DNA of 64,000 nt from CAWCKS01 sp963796195 (GCA_963796195.1 CAWCKS010000003.1:434001-498000); one strand, 5' to 3'. Positions 1-7,592 are shown, counted from the first letter of the stretch. Program-made: numbers and translations. Notes: generated from the letters alone by a model not told the origin.

Positions 1-1
1 C

Positions 2-82
2 TGGAACATCGTCAACATGGCGATCGCGCTGACGCTGGTGCTGCGCTCGCGCATGCGGGGCCGGCCATTGGTGATGGCGTGA
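2..82 (+). CDS. C-terminal end of an unidentified, probably membrane, protein (partial)
   Basis: An open frame enters from the left edge and ends with TGA after 26 residues. The visible tail has a hydrophobic run (residues such as IALTLVL) followed by Arg-rich residues, as at the last membrane segment and cytoplasmic tail of a transporter. Too little is present to name a family. Confidence 0.4.
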   Translation, partial: WNIVNMAIALTLVLRSRMRGRPLVMA

Positions 83-131
83 GACGGGATCGGCGCGAGC
101 TGTCGCATACGGCGCGGCGAACCTCTAAGTT

Positions 132-264
132 GTCCCCGCGGAGGCGGGGACCCATAACCCCTGTGCTGCTTGCTTTGACGCTGAGCGAGCAAAAAGCAGC
201 TGAATTGCTGGATTTCACTGCATCACTTCTGCTGCGGAGTATGGGTCCCCGCGTGCGCGGGGAC
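132..264. repeat. Intergenic repeat bounded by facing palindromes (GTCCCCGC type)
   Basis: Two palindromes, GTCCCCGCGGAGGCGGGGAC at 132-151 and GTCCCCGCGTGCGCGGGGAC at 245-264, are each followed or preceded by CCCATA/TATGGG, so 144-156 and 240-252 form a 13-bp inverted repeat. About 90 bp of non-coding sequence lies between them. Such GC-rich palindromes recur between genes in Bradyrhizobium genomes; the function is unknown. Confidence 0.6.
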
Positions 265-363
265 GACTCTGTGCCAATGTGATAGCCCCAGCAGGCGATT
301 GCGACTTCGCCCCCGGCAATGTATCTGGATCGGGCCTGGATCGTCCTGTCCGCAGGGTGAAAC

Positions 364-439
364 GGGCCTGTAGCTCAATGGTTAGAGCCGGCCGCTCATA
401 ACGGTCTGGTTGCAGGTTCGAGTCCTGCCGGGCCCACCA
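364..439 (+). tRNA. tRNA with CAU anticodon (tRNA-Ile2 or elongator tRNA-Met)
   Basis: A full cloverleaf can be drawn. The 7-bp acceptor stem is GGGCCTG with CGGGCCC, the D arm is GCTC-GAGC, the anticodon loop is CTCATAA (anticodon CAT), the T arm is GCAGG-TTCGAGT-CCTGC, and CCA is encoded. The extra loop TGGTT and overall composition are closer to the lysidine-modified isoleucine tRNA (AUA reader) than to elongator Met, but sequence alone does not settle this. Its 3' half is repeated at 4481-4528, suggesting it was used as an integration site. Confidence 0.93.
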
Positions 440-648
440 CTGCAAGATCAAATACTTATCGAACTGCGTGCCGCTTTGCCGGTGATTTTCCCCACAGATA
501 TTCTACGACGAAGTTGAACGAACGTCGTCGAACGCGGACGAATTCGCGCAAATGACGATCAGATAGTTGGCCGTCTGAGACGGCTTGCTCGTGCGTCTTT
601 CTGACAACAGAAAGTCGGCCGGTACGATGTCTGCTTCTGCTCTGCCGG

Positions 649-1865
649 CTCAACCGGTCGACGCAACACAGGCGTTAAATCTCTCTGCTGGAGTTTCAAA
701 TTGCAAGGTCTCACGTGGTCGTTCGTTGAGTTGACGAGCCACTTTGTTCAGATGACTTTGCGAATGCACCGATAAATCAGTGCCCTTAGGAAAGTACTGT
801 CTCAGCAGGCCATTGGTGTTCTCGTTCGACCCGCGCTGCCAAGGACTTTGCGGATCGCAAAAATAGACATCGATATTGGTCGCTAACGTAAATCGTCGAT
901 GATCCGTAAGTTCCTTGCCCCGGTCCCAGGTCAGAGACTTATACAGCTCACTTGGTAGCTTCTTCGCTTGCTTGATGAGCGCTGAGACGACCGTATGTGT
1001 TTCCTTGTTGGCGAGCTTCGCCAACATCACGTAACGCGTATGACGCTCGACCAAGGTCGCGATGTAGCTGTTGTTCGGCCCAGACAACAGATCTCCTTCC
1101 CAATGACCAGGCACCGCCCGATCTTCAACCGTGGCCGGTCGCTCGCGGATTGAGACGATATCCTTCATATGCCCCCGTCGATCGCCATTCGGATCAACCG
1201 GCCTGGAGCGACGCATCGAGCGCTTCGATCGGAGATGGCGAAGCAGCTCTTTCTTGAGCACGCCGCGCGCTTGGACAAACAGGCTCCGATAGATGGTCTC
1301 GTGTGACACCTGATTACACTCGTCTTCAGGATGCGATCTCTTCAGCCAACCGGCGATCTGCTCGGGTGACCAATCCAATCTGAGCTTCCTTGCCACGGCC
1401 CGCCGAAGCCGCAGACTTGTCGCCAACTTACAACATTTTGGACGCCGAGATCGCGCCCAGGCATTCTCGTCCGCAAGTGTCGCTCGGTAGCGATCATAGC
1501 CGCCATTGCGGCTCATTTCTCGGCTCACCGTCGAAGGTGAGCGGCTAAGCAATTTGGCGATCGACCGAGCCGATTGATGTGCCGTAATGCCTCTGGAAAT
1601 CACCTCGCGTTCTGCAAGCGTCAATGCCAACCGGGAGCGACACCGCTCCGCCGGACGGATCCCACCATGCGGAGCTACCAGGAAATAAATCGACGATGAT
1701 TGCTTACCAAAAGCTCGTCCGATCGCCTTCAACGACTCCCCGCGCTTCCAGCGATCCCATAACTCCGTCTTCTCTGCCGCAGTAAACCCTCTATGAAACG
1801 TTCGCTCCATCCCACACTCCATCTTTTTTTCTCTCTAAGATAAAGTGTTGCGTCGACCGGTTGAG
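649..1865 (-). mobile_element. IS30-family insertion sequence, about 1.2 kb
   Basis: The element is bounded by a perfect 21-bp inverted repeat: 649-669 (CTCAACCGGTCGACGCAACAC) and its reverse complement at 1845-1865. The single transposase gene fills it, and its stop codon lies inside the left repeat, a compact arrangement typical of intact elements. I see no obvious short target duplication next to the ends (flanks GG and AC). Confidence 0.9.
650..1822 (-). CDS. IS30-family transposase
   Basis: A 390-residue DDE transposase. The N-terminal region holds helix-turn-helix segments (FTAAEKTELWDRWKRGESL and a second, SARSIAKLLSRSPSTVSREM). The catalytic core is visible as HWEGDLLSG (first Asp), TWDRGKE (second Asp) and SPWQRGSNENTNGLLRQY (Glu), the classic IS30 signature. 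The length is normal and no frame break is seen, so the enzyme may be active. ATG codons at 1822 and 12 bp inside (MERTF) are alternative starts. It cuts and joins the 21-bp ends of its own element. Confidence 0.95.
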   Translation of the reverse strand: MECGMERTFHRGFTAAEKTELWDRWKRGESLKAIGRAFGKQSSSIYFLVAPHGGIRPAERCRSRLALTLAEREVISRGITAHQSARSIAKLLSRSPSTVSREMSRNGGYDRYRATLADENAWARSRRPKCCKLATSLRLRRAVARKLRLDWSPEQIAGWLKRSHPEDECNQVSHETIYRSLFVQARGVLKKELLRHLRSKRSMRRSRPVDPNGDRRGHMKDIVSIRERPATVEDRAVPGHWEGDLLSGPNNSYIATLVERHTRYVMLAKLANKETHTVVSALIKQAKKLPSELYKSLTWDRGKELTDHRRFTLATNIDVYFCDPQSPWQRGSNENTNGLLRQYFPKGTDLSVHSQSHLNKVARQLNERPRETLQFETPAERFNACVASTG

Positions 1866-1916
1866 ACCACCCTCGACAATTGGACATTCGCTGGCGACGT
1901 CCGCAGGTCCGAAATG

Positions 1917-2142
1917 GGCCGATACTGTTGCAAAAGTCGTTTTGCAGAAGGTGCCAAAAATTCCGAGGGCTGCTGGCGCGTTGTCAGTGTAATAATCTGG
2001 GGACCTCATCGCCTCACGCTAAACTCGCAGGCGACTTCGCTAACGCGACTGAGCTCATACAAATCGTCGATCGTTTTGCGTCTTAAGGCTTCACCAAAAA
2101 TTCGGACCGACGCAACTTTCGACTTTTGCAACACAATCGGCC
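1917..2142. mobile_element. MITE-like element or IS remnant, 226 bp
   Basis: The ends form a near-perfect inverted repeat: GGCCGATACTGTTGCAAAAG at 1917-1936 against the reverse complement of 2120-2142 (GGCCGATTGTGTTGCAAAAG). The interior holds no transposase and no convincing reading frame. TGTTGCAAA termini occur on several IS families, so this may be an internally deleted derivative moved in trans. It sits immediately upstream of the kinase-like gene at 2298. Confidence 0.55.
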
Positions 2143-2297
2143 AGAACCGGACTTGTCTTAAACCGCGCGTCGCTTCGCAATTCTGGCAAACGCTGCGGCC
2201 GGGGACAAGCCACGATCATGGCTGGCAGCCAAGATCGCGGGAGCGTTCTCTTTTGCCCGCCGTCGGTGTTTGGTCGCGACCGGCGGGAGGACGGGCG

Positions 2298-3119
2298 ATG
2301 CGGGGATCCCTCGGGGAGAAGATCAACCAGGGCGGCACGGCGGACATCCACGCCTGGGCGCCAGGTCAGGTCGTAAAACTGTTCAAGGAAGGTTTCCCGC
2401 CGCGGCTCGGCCAGCAAGAGGCGCGGATGACCCAGGCAGTCTTCGCCGCCGGCGTGCCTGCGCCGGAGGTGTTCGGCGAGGTGACGCTCGACGGACGCTT
2501 CGGCATCGTGCTCGGCCGCCTCGACGGACCGACACTGCTGCAGGTCACGCGCAGCGGCGCCGTGACGTTCGCCCAGGCGGGTGCGATCCTTGCGTCCCTC
2601 GGCCTGTCCGTTCACAGGATGTCGCCGCCGCCGGAGGCCTTCCATCTGCGCGGCTGGATGGACACCGCCTTCAGGCTCTCGGGCGACATCGTGCCCAAGC
2701 ACATCGCCTCCGGCATCCTCGCGCTGATCGACCGCCTGCAGCAGCCGGGGGACGGGCTGTGCCATGGCGACATCCACCCCGAAAACGTGATCATGACGGC
2801 GGACGGTCCGCGGCTGATCGACTGGACCTTTTCGATCCGCGCGCCTGCGGCCCTCGATCATGGGCTCACTCACATCAGCCTGACCGAGTTTGCGCTCGAC
2901 GTCACCGACAATCCGCAGCGGCCGCTTGCGGTCAATGCGGCCGCGCAATCCGAATACGCGCGGCTGTCCGGCAAGCCGGTAGCGGCGCTGAGGCAAGCGA
3001 TGGAGACCTGGCTGCCGATCGCGATCGTCCGCTACTTCCTGCTTATGGGCGGGCCGACAAGCGAGCGATGGCGGCGGATGATGCAGCGCGCCGAAGCGGC
3101 CCTGCGCCCGCAGGACTGA
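2298..3119 (+). CDS. Aminoglycoside phosphotransferase (APH)-family kinase
   Basis: A 273-residue protein. The N-lobe begins near GGTADIHAWAPGQVVKLFKEG, whose Lys is the likely ATP-contacting lysine. The catalytic loop HGDIHPENV and the metal-binding IDW segment follow near residues 155-180. These are the Brenner-type motifs of the APH/choline kinase superfamily, which phosphorylates hydroxyls of small molecules; the substrate here cannot be told. ATG 2298 is preceded by GGGAGG. A longer open frame extends upstream into the MITE-like element but lacks kinase sequence. It lies inside the putative tRNA island. Confidence 0.8.
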   Translation: MRGSLGEKINQGGTADIHAWAPGQVVKLFKEGFPPRLGQQEARMTQAVFAAGVPAPEVFGEVTLDGRFGIVLGRLDGPTLLQVTRSGAVTFAQAGAILASLGLSVHRMSPPPEAFHLRGWMDTAFRLSGDIVPKHIASGILALIDRLQQPGDGLCHGDIHPENVIMTADGPRLIDWTFSIRAPAALDHGLTHISLTEFALDVTDNPQRPLAVNAAAQSEYARLSGKPVAALRQAMETWLPIAIVRYFLLMGGPTSERWRRMMQRAEAALRPQD

Positions 3120-3194
3120 ATCCTTCATCGCGCGCGCGTGGACTTCCGGTCTTCACCCGAAAGCCGACATGATCAATGGGGCCGCAGCCTCAAG

Positions 3195-3258
3195 GGAATT
3201 ACGGTGACAGTGCACTCAACCGACGCCGATCTAATTAAGTGCACTGTCACCGTAACTA
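3195..3258. repeat. REP-like palindrome (TTACGGTGACAGTGCACT)
   Basis: 18-bp arms at 3199-3216 and 3238-3255 are perfect reverse complements separated by 21 bp, giving a strong hairpin. Related copies occur at 8126-8156 and 15055-15118. From memory, such motifs often accompany REP-associated Y1 transposases in other bacteria, but no such gene is nearby. Confidence 0.7.
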
Positions 3259-3339
3259 ACCCCCAAAGTTTTAACCCGCAGCGGAACGGCCTTGTACATG
3301 GACTCGGTTGATCAGGTCAGGCGATGTGTCGGATGTCTC

Positions 3340-3642
3340 TCAAACCAGTTCCAGCCGGAGCGACCGCCCGACCATGCGCGCGGCGCGCTGAAGCGTGGTT
3401 AGCGTGACATTGCCGTCCTTTGGGTCGAGTAGCCGCCCGATCTGGCTGCGCGATGTCTTCATGCGCTGGGCCAGGTTGTTGCGGGATATGTTCTTCTCCT
3501 TCATCGCGCGCTCGATCTGCCAGGCGAGGACTTCCTTGACGGCGATCGCCTCGAATTCGTCGCGCTTGCCTTCCCTGCCGAGGAAATCATCGAGCGTGGT
3601 GAGCTTGGCGGTGGAGCGGGCTACCTTCTTCTTCCTCGCCAT
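3340..3642 (-). CDS. higA: HigA-family antitoxin, XRE-type DNA-binding protein
   Basis: A 100-residue protein. The helix-turn-helix lies in residues 55-90 (NISRNNLAQRMKTSRSQIGR, followed by LTTLQRAARMVGR), the layout of antitoxins paired with Gp49/RelE-like HigB toxins. It should neutralise HigB and repress the operon. The start codon lies 9 bp past the stop that the neighbouring toxin would have without its frameshift, and GAGG precedes the ATG, so this is the toxin-first order typical of higBA. The gene itself is intact. Confidence 0.9.
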   Translation of the reverse strand: MARKKKVARSTAKLTTLDDFLGREGKRDEFEAIAVKEVLAWQIERAMKEKNISRNNLAQRMKTSRSQIGRLLDPKDGNVTLTTLQRAARMVGRSLRLELV

Positions 3643-3651
3643 ATTGGCCTC

Positions 3652-4004
3652 CTATTTTTCAAATTCACGGTTTCTGCGTCGCGCCAGGGCCAGGTCATCC
3701 GCCGGGGTCTTCTAGTCTTCTTGATGAACCCGTGAAGGACCAGAATGCGGCCCTGCTGGACGCTGAACAGAACACGAGCGATCCGGTTGCTCGGCAGCGA
3801 TGTACGTACCTCCCACAAGCCGTCGCCCAGTGCGCGGCAAAGCGGCATACCCACCGGCCAGCGGTATTGAACACGCATGAGATCGAGACCCACGGCTTGA
3901 CGGTCAACCTCGCCCAAGCTCCGCAGCCAGTCCCGCACGACCTCGGCCCCGCCCTGCGTGCGGTAGAACACGACGGGTATCTTGTGGGGACCGCTACCTG
4001 ACAT
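3652..4004 (-). pseudogene. higB: HigB-family toxin, frameshifted near its C-terminus
   Basis: The frame from ATG 4004 encodes a phage Gp49/RelE-like mRNA interferase: VVRDWLRSL, GMPLCRALGDGLWEVR and HGFIKKT are family motifs. Just after FIKKT the expected end (KTPADDLALARRRNREFEK, stop) is found in the next frame, ending at 3652-3654 directly upstream of higA. One base is missing around 3706-3716. As written, the protein instead runs 22 bp into higA and ends at 3621 with an unrelated tail. This is either a sequencing deletion or an inactivated toxin retained with an intact antitoxin. Confidence 0.85.
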
Positions 4005-4011
4005 TCTGTCC

Positions 4012-4040
4012 TATATAATGGACATGTACCATATAATGTA
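4012..4040 (-). promoter_or_regulatory. Palindromic AT-rich site upstream of higB, likely HigA operator and promoter
   Basis: The sequence reads ATATAATGG-ACATGTA-CCATATAAT, an imperfect palindrome beginning about 10 bp upstream of the higB start codon. It is AT-rich in a GC-rich genome and contains TATAAT-like boxes. Autoregulation of higBA by the antitoxin at such a palindrome is known for the family; binding here is inferred. Confidence 0.5.
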
Positions 4041-4240
4041 CGACCCAGCAAGAGCATGTCGGCTCAAGCTTGGCCTGCTAATTGCCGAGCTTCGCGATCG
4101 ACCGGCGTGGTCGTCAATGAGGGGAGCCAGCGGGCGCAAAAAACGATGAGGTCGTCGTCGGTGTTAATTGGATTCTTCATTGACTGGTGCGCGAACAAAG
4201 ACGATCGGTCGGCCATAGGCACTGGGAATAGGAGGTTTCG
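4041..4240. other. Non-coding stretch between higBA and a short orphan frame
   Basis: No convincing gene, RNA or repeat was seen. It lies within the putative island and is less GC-rich than the chromosome on either side. Confidence 0.4.
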
Positions 4241-4489
4241 GTGTCCGTCGACGAGTTGCGCCTGTGGCGCGACTACCTAATCGTGGCGTGTCAAACCCAT
4301 TCGCTATGGGATGACGAGGAGAACATCCATCAGATGCGCGTCTTCGACGCAAAATTTGCGAGGCGATTGTCGCGGCTACCGCGCCAGTTTCGCCCCACAA
4401 CAACGATCATGATCGTTCACACGGATGTACAAAGCCCAATGAAATTGCGGCTTTGTGGCACGTCGTGGAGGGGTTGCGCGCGCTCATAA
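4241..4489 (+). CDS. Hypothetical short protein ending inside the tRNA repeat
   Basis: An 82-residue frame starting with GTG after a good AGGAGG site (about 4230). The N-terminal 55 residues (VDELRLWRDYLIVACQTHSL and on) look like a helical protein, but I cannot name a family. The frame ends within the duplicated tRNA 3' sequence (4481-4528). The C-terminus may therefore have been replaced when the island inserted, making this a truncated gene. Confidence 0.35.
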   Translation: MSVDELRLWRDYLIVACQTHSLWDDEENIHQMRVFDAKFARRLSRLPRQFRPTTTIMIVHTDVQSPMKLRLCGTSWRGCARS

Positions 4490-4528
4490 CGGTCTGGTTG
4501 CAGGTTCGAAGTCCTGCCGGGCCCACCA
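4481..4528 (+). repeat. Direct repeat of the tRNA 3' half (putative attachment site)
   Basis: It repeats 393-439 of the tRNA from the anticodon loop through CCA (CGCTCATAACGGTCTGG... to GGGCCCACCA), with one extra A in the T loop (TTCGAAGTCC against TTCGAGTCC). The 5' half of a tRNA is absent, so it is not a functional gene. A split tRNA end is the usual scar of site-specific integration. Confidence 0.85.
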
Positions 4529-4774
4529 ATATTGCGAGATGCGGCGATGCTGCCAAAACGCGCGCGCTGGTGCGGTTATGCGTGCCTTTTTTGAGAGGCC
4601 CCTCGTCACACAACGGCCACCGTTTCTTGAAGCCTCGTTAAGCGGACCAGCCGACGATCAAGCCGCACTCCGAAGGTGCGCGTGGCGAGCAATACCGTCG
4701 CTGGGTTCACCATAGTCCCGCTTTAGCCGAGCGACGGCGTCGCTCTCTCAGATTGAGATCGCATCGGAGACATC

Positions 4775-5564
4775 ATGGACGATCTTGCTGGTTCCGCCGA
4801 ACCACTCAACCGAGCGCAAGAAGCGCAGGTGCTCTTAATCATCGAGACATCAGGTTCTGGCGCGTACCTGCATCCTCAGCATTCTCAAGAGAGAGCTTGC
4901 TGGATTCGATATCGTCGAGATGGCAACGACGGATGGTCTGAACTGGTTATCAGGAAGAGATGTTCGCCTGATCGCGTTGAATATTGGGGACCGGGAGATC
5001 ACCGATCCTTTGATCGAGGGGGACCTCGTGATCCTCGCAGAACTCTGTCCGAATGCCTGCGTTGCGCTCTTTTCAAATCGCGATGACGAGGCGACGGCCT
5101 CAGCCGCGATGCAGCGGGGAGTCCGTGGCTTTTTTCCCACCTCGACTCCAGTGGAACTCGTTATCGCCGGATTGCGCCTTGTTCTTGCAGGCGGAGTCTA
5201 CCGTCCCCTGCCGATCGTCAGACAAAATGAAGCCTCGAACCTGAAGATGATATCGGCGGACATCGGCGCTCCCGACCTATCCGCAATCCACCAGGGTAAC
5301 CGCGCCACCGGGATTGTGCCCGAAAAGACAATGATCGACCTTACGCCCCGCGAGCAACAAGTGCTCGCGGCGCTGAAGCTCGGCCTTCCGAACAAGTTGA
5401 TTGCCGCGAAGCTCAGCCTGTCGGAAAACACCGTAAAAATGCACATTCAACACATCATGCGGAAGTGTTCCGCGCATAACCGCACTGAGGCGGTTCTTCG
5501 TTGGAGTGAACGGCTGCCTGCTCATAACGGTCACGCACGCTCACGAGTATCGTCATCTTCTTGA
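4775..5564 (+). pseudogene. NarL/LuxR-type response regulator, frameshifted near its start
   Basis: ATG 4775 with GGAGA upstream opens a frame reading VLLIIE. After about 4845 the receiver-like sequence continues one frame over as HQVLARTCILSILKREL and then runs uninterrupted to 5564. One extra base in GAGACAT explains the break. The C-terminal LuxR domain is complete (LTPREQQVLAALKLGLPNKLIAAKLSLSENTVKMHIQHIMRK, two halves of the HTH). The receiver half seems diverged and its phospho-acceptor Asp is not obvious. The final residues overlap a 13-base match to the tRNA anticodon region (5520-5532). Confidence 0.75.
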
Positions 5565-5728
5565 TGGCTGCCTTGCGCTTCCCTTCATGGTCGCCGCTCA
5601 ATCCTCGCGGAATGCGTTGTTGAAGCTGTCGAGCAGAGGCCTCAAGGCGTACAATGCCACGGTCCTGCGACCAGTCTTGATGAACGCCTGGGCCGGCATT
5701 CCCGGAATAATCTGGATACTGTTGGGCT

Positions 5729-5829
5729 CAAAGCGCGATGAGATTCGATTGAATCATCATCGCGCTTTGGATTTTTGATTGAGCATGATCTTTTCGGAAA
5801 ACCGCTTCTCACTTTTCCGGATCATGCTC
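5729..5829. repeat. Composite palindromic repeat (CAAAGCGCGATGA hairpin plus GAGCATGATC hairpin)
   Basis: The first hairpin has arms CAAAGCGCGATGA (5729-5741) and TCATCGCGCTTTG (5757-5769). The second spans 5781-5829: GAGCATGATCTTTTCGGAAA pairs with TTTTCCGGATCATGCTC. The second unit recurs at 24363-24411 with only a few changes in the loop. I recognise it as a dispersed intergenic repeat of Bradyrhizobium-like genomes. Confidence 0.8.
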
Positions 5830-5890
5830 AGCGATCGACGGATTCACTCGAATCTTCGCAGCGTAGGATGGTTGATCGGTGCGCTTAACT

Positions 5891-5919
5891 GGCCTGCCCA
5901 AAAGGCGGGCCTTTGTTTT
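5891..5919 (+). terminator. Intrinsic terminator
   Basis: The 8-bp stem GGCCTGCC/GGCGGGCC (one G-T pair) with loop CAAAA is followed by TTTGTTTT. It is strong and points rightwards, yet it lies over 300 bp after the nearest upstream gene, so it may end a leader or small RNA. Confidence 0.7.
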
Positions 5920-6030
5920 GAGTTCGATACATCACTTTTGGTAGCTCACGCAGTTGGTAAATTTTGAGTAAAGACCAGCGCGCCCGCCGAAATTAATTGA
6001 ATCAATCTACCGGCGCACGGAGAACCACAC

Positions 6031-6684
6031 ATGAAGCGGCTTTTGTTGGCTGCCATCGTTGCGATGGCGGCGAGCGTACCTGCATGGGCTCAATCATCAG
6101 ACGGGCGTCGGCGTTGCCAGATCGACATCGAGGTCGCAGGCGATCTCGGGGCAGGGCGGCACGGGGGTCGGTTTGGCGACGATCACCAGCAACAGCACCG
6201 TGCCGGCCGATCAGACGGTCAAGAACGTGCCGAGCGTTGTCGCACCGGGCTTGGCCGCGGCCGGGCTCGAAACGTGCCTCGGGTCGGTTTCCGGCGGCGG
6301 CGCGTTTCTCGGGACCGGATTCAGCTTCGGCACCACGATCCCTGATCCCGGCTGCGCGGCGCGGCTCGATTCGCGGACGCTGTGGAGCATGGGCCTGAAG
6401 AAGGCCGCGGTGGCGCGGCTTTGCCTTAACGGCGACGTCTACCGCGCGATGCCGGAGGTTTGCGACAAGTACCTGCCGCCGCCCGCGCCGGGCTATCCCG
6501 CCCCGCCGCCGGTCCCCACCCGCTACGCGGAGCAGCCCTACACCGTCGGCGACATTTGGCTGGTGGACGGGGCGACCGGCAAGAACCGTCTTTGCAACGA
6601 CTACGATGTGACCCAGCAGCGCTGCCGTGTCTGGGCTCACACCGTCCACCATTCGGCACCGAAGAAGAAGGCGGCGAGTGGTGA
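6031..6684 (+). pseudogene. Exported Cys-containing hypothetical protein, two frameshifts
   Basis: ATG 6031 starts a clear signal peptide (MKRLLLAAIVAMAASVPAWAQ). About 10 codons later the sequence shifts frame and continues as QTGVGVARSTSRSQAISGQG, then ETCLGSVSGGGAFLGTGFSF, ARLCLNGDVYRAMPEVC and a Pro-rich linker. A second 1-bp loss near 6670 (AAGAAGAAGG, against AAGAAGAAAGG in the duplicate at 7133) destroys the expected GGEW-stop at 6682-6684. The repeated Cys and Gly-rich core resemble phage or envelope proteins of unknown role. The 3' 170 bp are duplicated downstream. Confidence 0.6.
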
Positions 6685-7168
6685 AACCTCTCACACTGGG
6701 TGGGCCGGAGGCTTCCCTGCGATGGAGCGTTGCACGAAAACAGATGACGCAGCCCGGCCTGCTACAAAAAACAAGCATGCTCTGCGGCAAATTTTTCCCT
6801 CCCCGAGGCGGTGGCTTACCGCCCTACGGTCGGTCCTTCGCGGGGTTGGTGGAATGACTTTCATTTCCAGCTCATCCTCGGTCCGCCTGCATGCCGGGAT
6901 TCCCGGCAGGCGCCCAACTCGCCGTACGCGGGCCGTTGCCGCCCGATCCGCCCCGCGCCAGACGCGCGTTGGAACGCGCAGGCGAAAGCTCTCCGAGGAG
7001 CAACCCTACACCGGCGGCGACATTTGGCTGGTCGAAGGGGCGACCGGCAAGAACCGTCTTTGCAGCGACTACGATGTGACCCAGCAGCGCTGCCGTGTCT
7101 GGGCTCACACCGTCCACCATTCGGCACCGAAGAAGAAAGGCGGCGAGTGGTGAAACCTCTCACACGGC
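6529..7168 (+). repeat. Near-identical direct duplication of a 170-bp coding segment
   Basis: 6529-6699 and 6997-7168 match at nearly every base (EQPYT-GDIWLV, GATGKNRLC, DYDVTQQRCRVW, HTVHHSAPKKK in both). The 297 bp between them has no supported gene; it contains a hairpin at GCATGCCGGGATTCCCGGCAGGC. It looks like a tandem gene duplication that lost the 5' part of the second copy. Confidence 0.8.
6997..7153 (+). pseudogene. Truncated second copy of the exported protein (3' module only)
   Basis: It contains the intact 3' end of the family: EQPYTGGDIWLVEGATGKNR, then RCRVWAHTVHHSAPKKKGGEW and TGA at 7151-7153. It has no signal peptide or start of its own. Its undamaged KKKGGEW-stop shows what the first copy lost. 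The next gene, 7224, follows after 70 bp and may share its transcript. Confidence 0.6.
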
Positions 7169-7223
7169 GGCATCACCCGCCCCGGCACCCGCCGTGGCGG
7201 AAACAACAGAAGGAGAAGTCACG

Positions 7224-7592
7224 ATGAAGAAGCTGTTGATGAGTGTTGCGTTCATCGCTCTGGTGGGAAGCATTGCGCCGGCTGACGCCGGCTCGACGTT
7301 CGCCATCGGGGGAGGCCTCAACCTCGGTCACGTCCAGACCGGGACGGCGGCGAACTCGACGGGCACGGCGGCGGCGGGTTCGCTCGCCAACGGGACCACC
7401 ACCAGCATCGGTGCTGGTTTCGCGGCGGCCACCCCGGCCGGCGGCATCTCGACCGGCCTCGGAGCGTCTGCGGGTCAGAGCAACGCCGTGAGCGGCGCGG
7501 CCTCGATCGGCAACGGCGCGGCCATGTCCAGCGGCGTCTCCAACAACATCGGTGTCGGTGTCGGCGGAGGCTTCACCAACGTGCTGCCGTAA
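7224..7592 (+). CDS. Exported Gly/Ala/Ser/Asn-rich low-complexity protein
   Basis: 122 residues. ATG 7224 follows AGGAGAAG at good spacing. Residues 1-22 are a signal peptide (MKKLLMSVAFIALVGSIAPADA). The mature protein is almost entirely Gly, Ala, Ser, Thr and Asn with a loose repeat (TGTAANSTGTAAAG, SIGAGFAAATPAG, GVGVGGGF), has no Cys and little charge, and resembles surface or fibre-forming proteins in composition only. It lies directly downstream of the duplicated exported protein, so the two may act together outside the membrane. No family recognised. Confidence 0.7.
   Translation: MKKLLMSVAFIALVGSIAPADAGSTFAIGGGLNLGHVQTGTAANSTGTAAAGSLANGTTTSIGAGFAAATPAGGISTGLGASAGQSNAVSGAASIGNGAAMSSGVSNNIGVGVGGGFTNVLP

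Larger units (their letters stand above)
5565..6030. other. Intergenic region with hairpin repeats and a terminator, no gene seen
   Basis: Apart from the two adjoining palindromic repeats at 5729-5829 and the terminator at 5891-5919, listed separately, I see no supported reading frame or RNA gene. Confidence 0.5.

Noticed and set aside
456..653. 65-codon minus-strand frame between the tRNA and IS30
   Set aside because: It begins inside the IS terminal repeat and has no family similarity; a read-through artefact of the insertion.
649..1865. Target-site duplication of the IS30 element
   Set aside because: The bases flanking the two ends do not match, so no duplication can be claimed.
2091..3128. 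Long open frame on the minus strand opposite the APH-like gene
   Set aside because: It mirrors the GC-biased third positions of the real gene; the protein is Arg/Pro-rich and has no family motif.
6059..7153. Single 364-residue protein spanning the whole exported-protein locus
   Set aside because: The frame is created by a lost base at about 6670; the intact duplicate shows the true stop, so the long product is an artefact of the indel.
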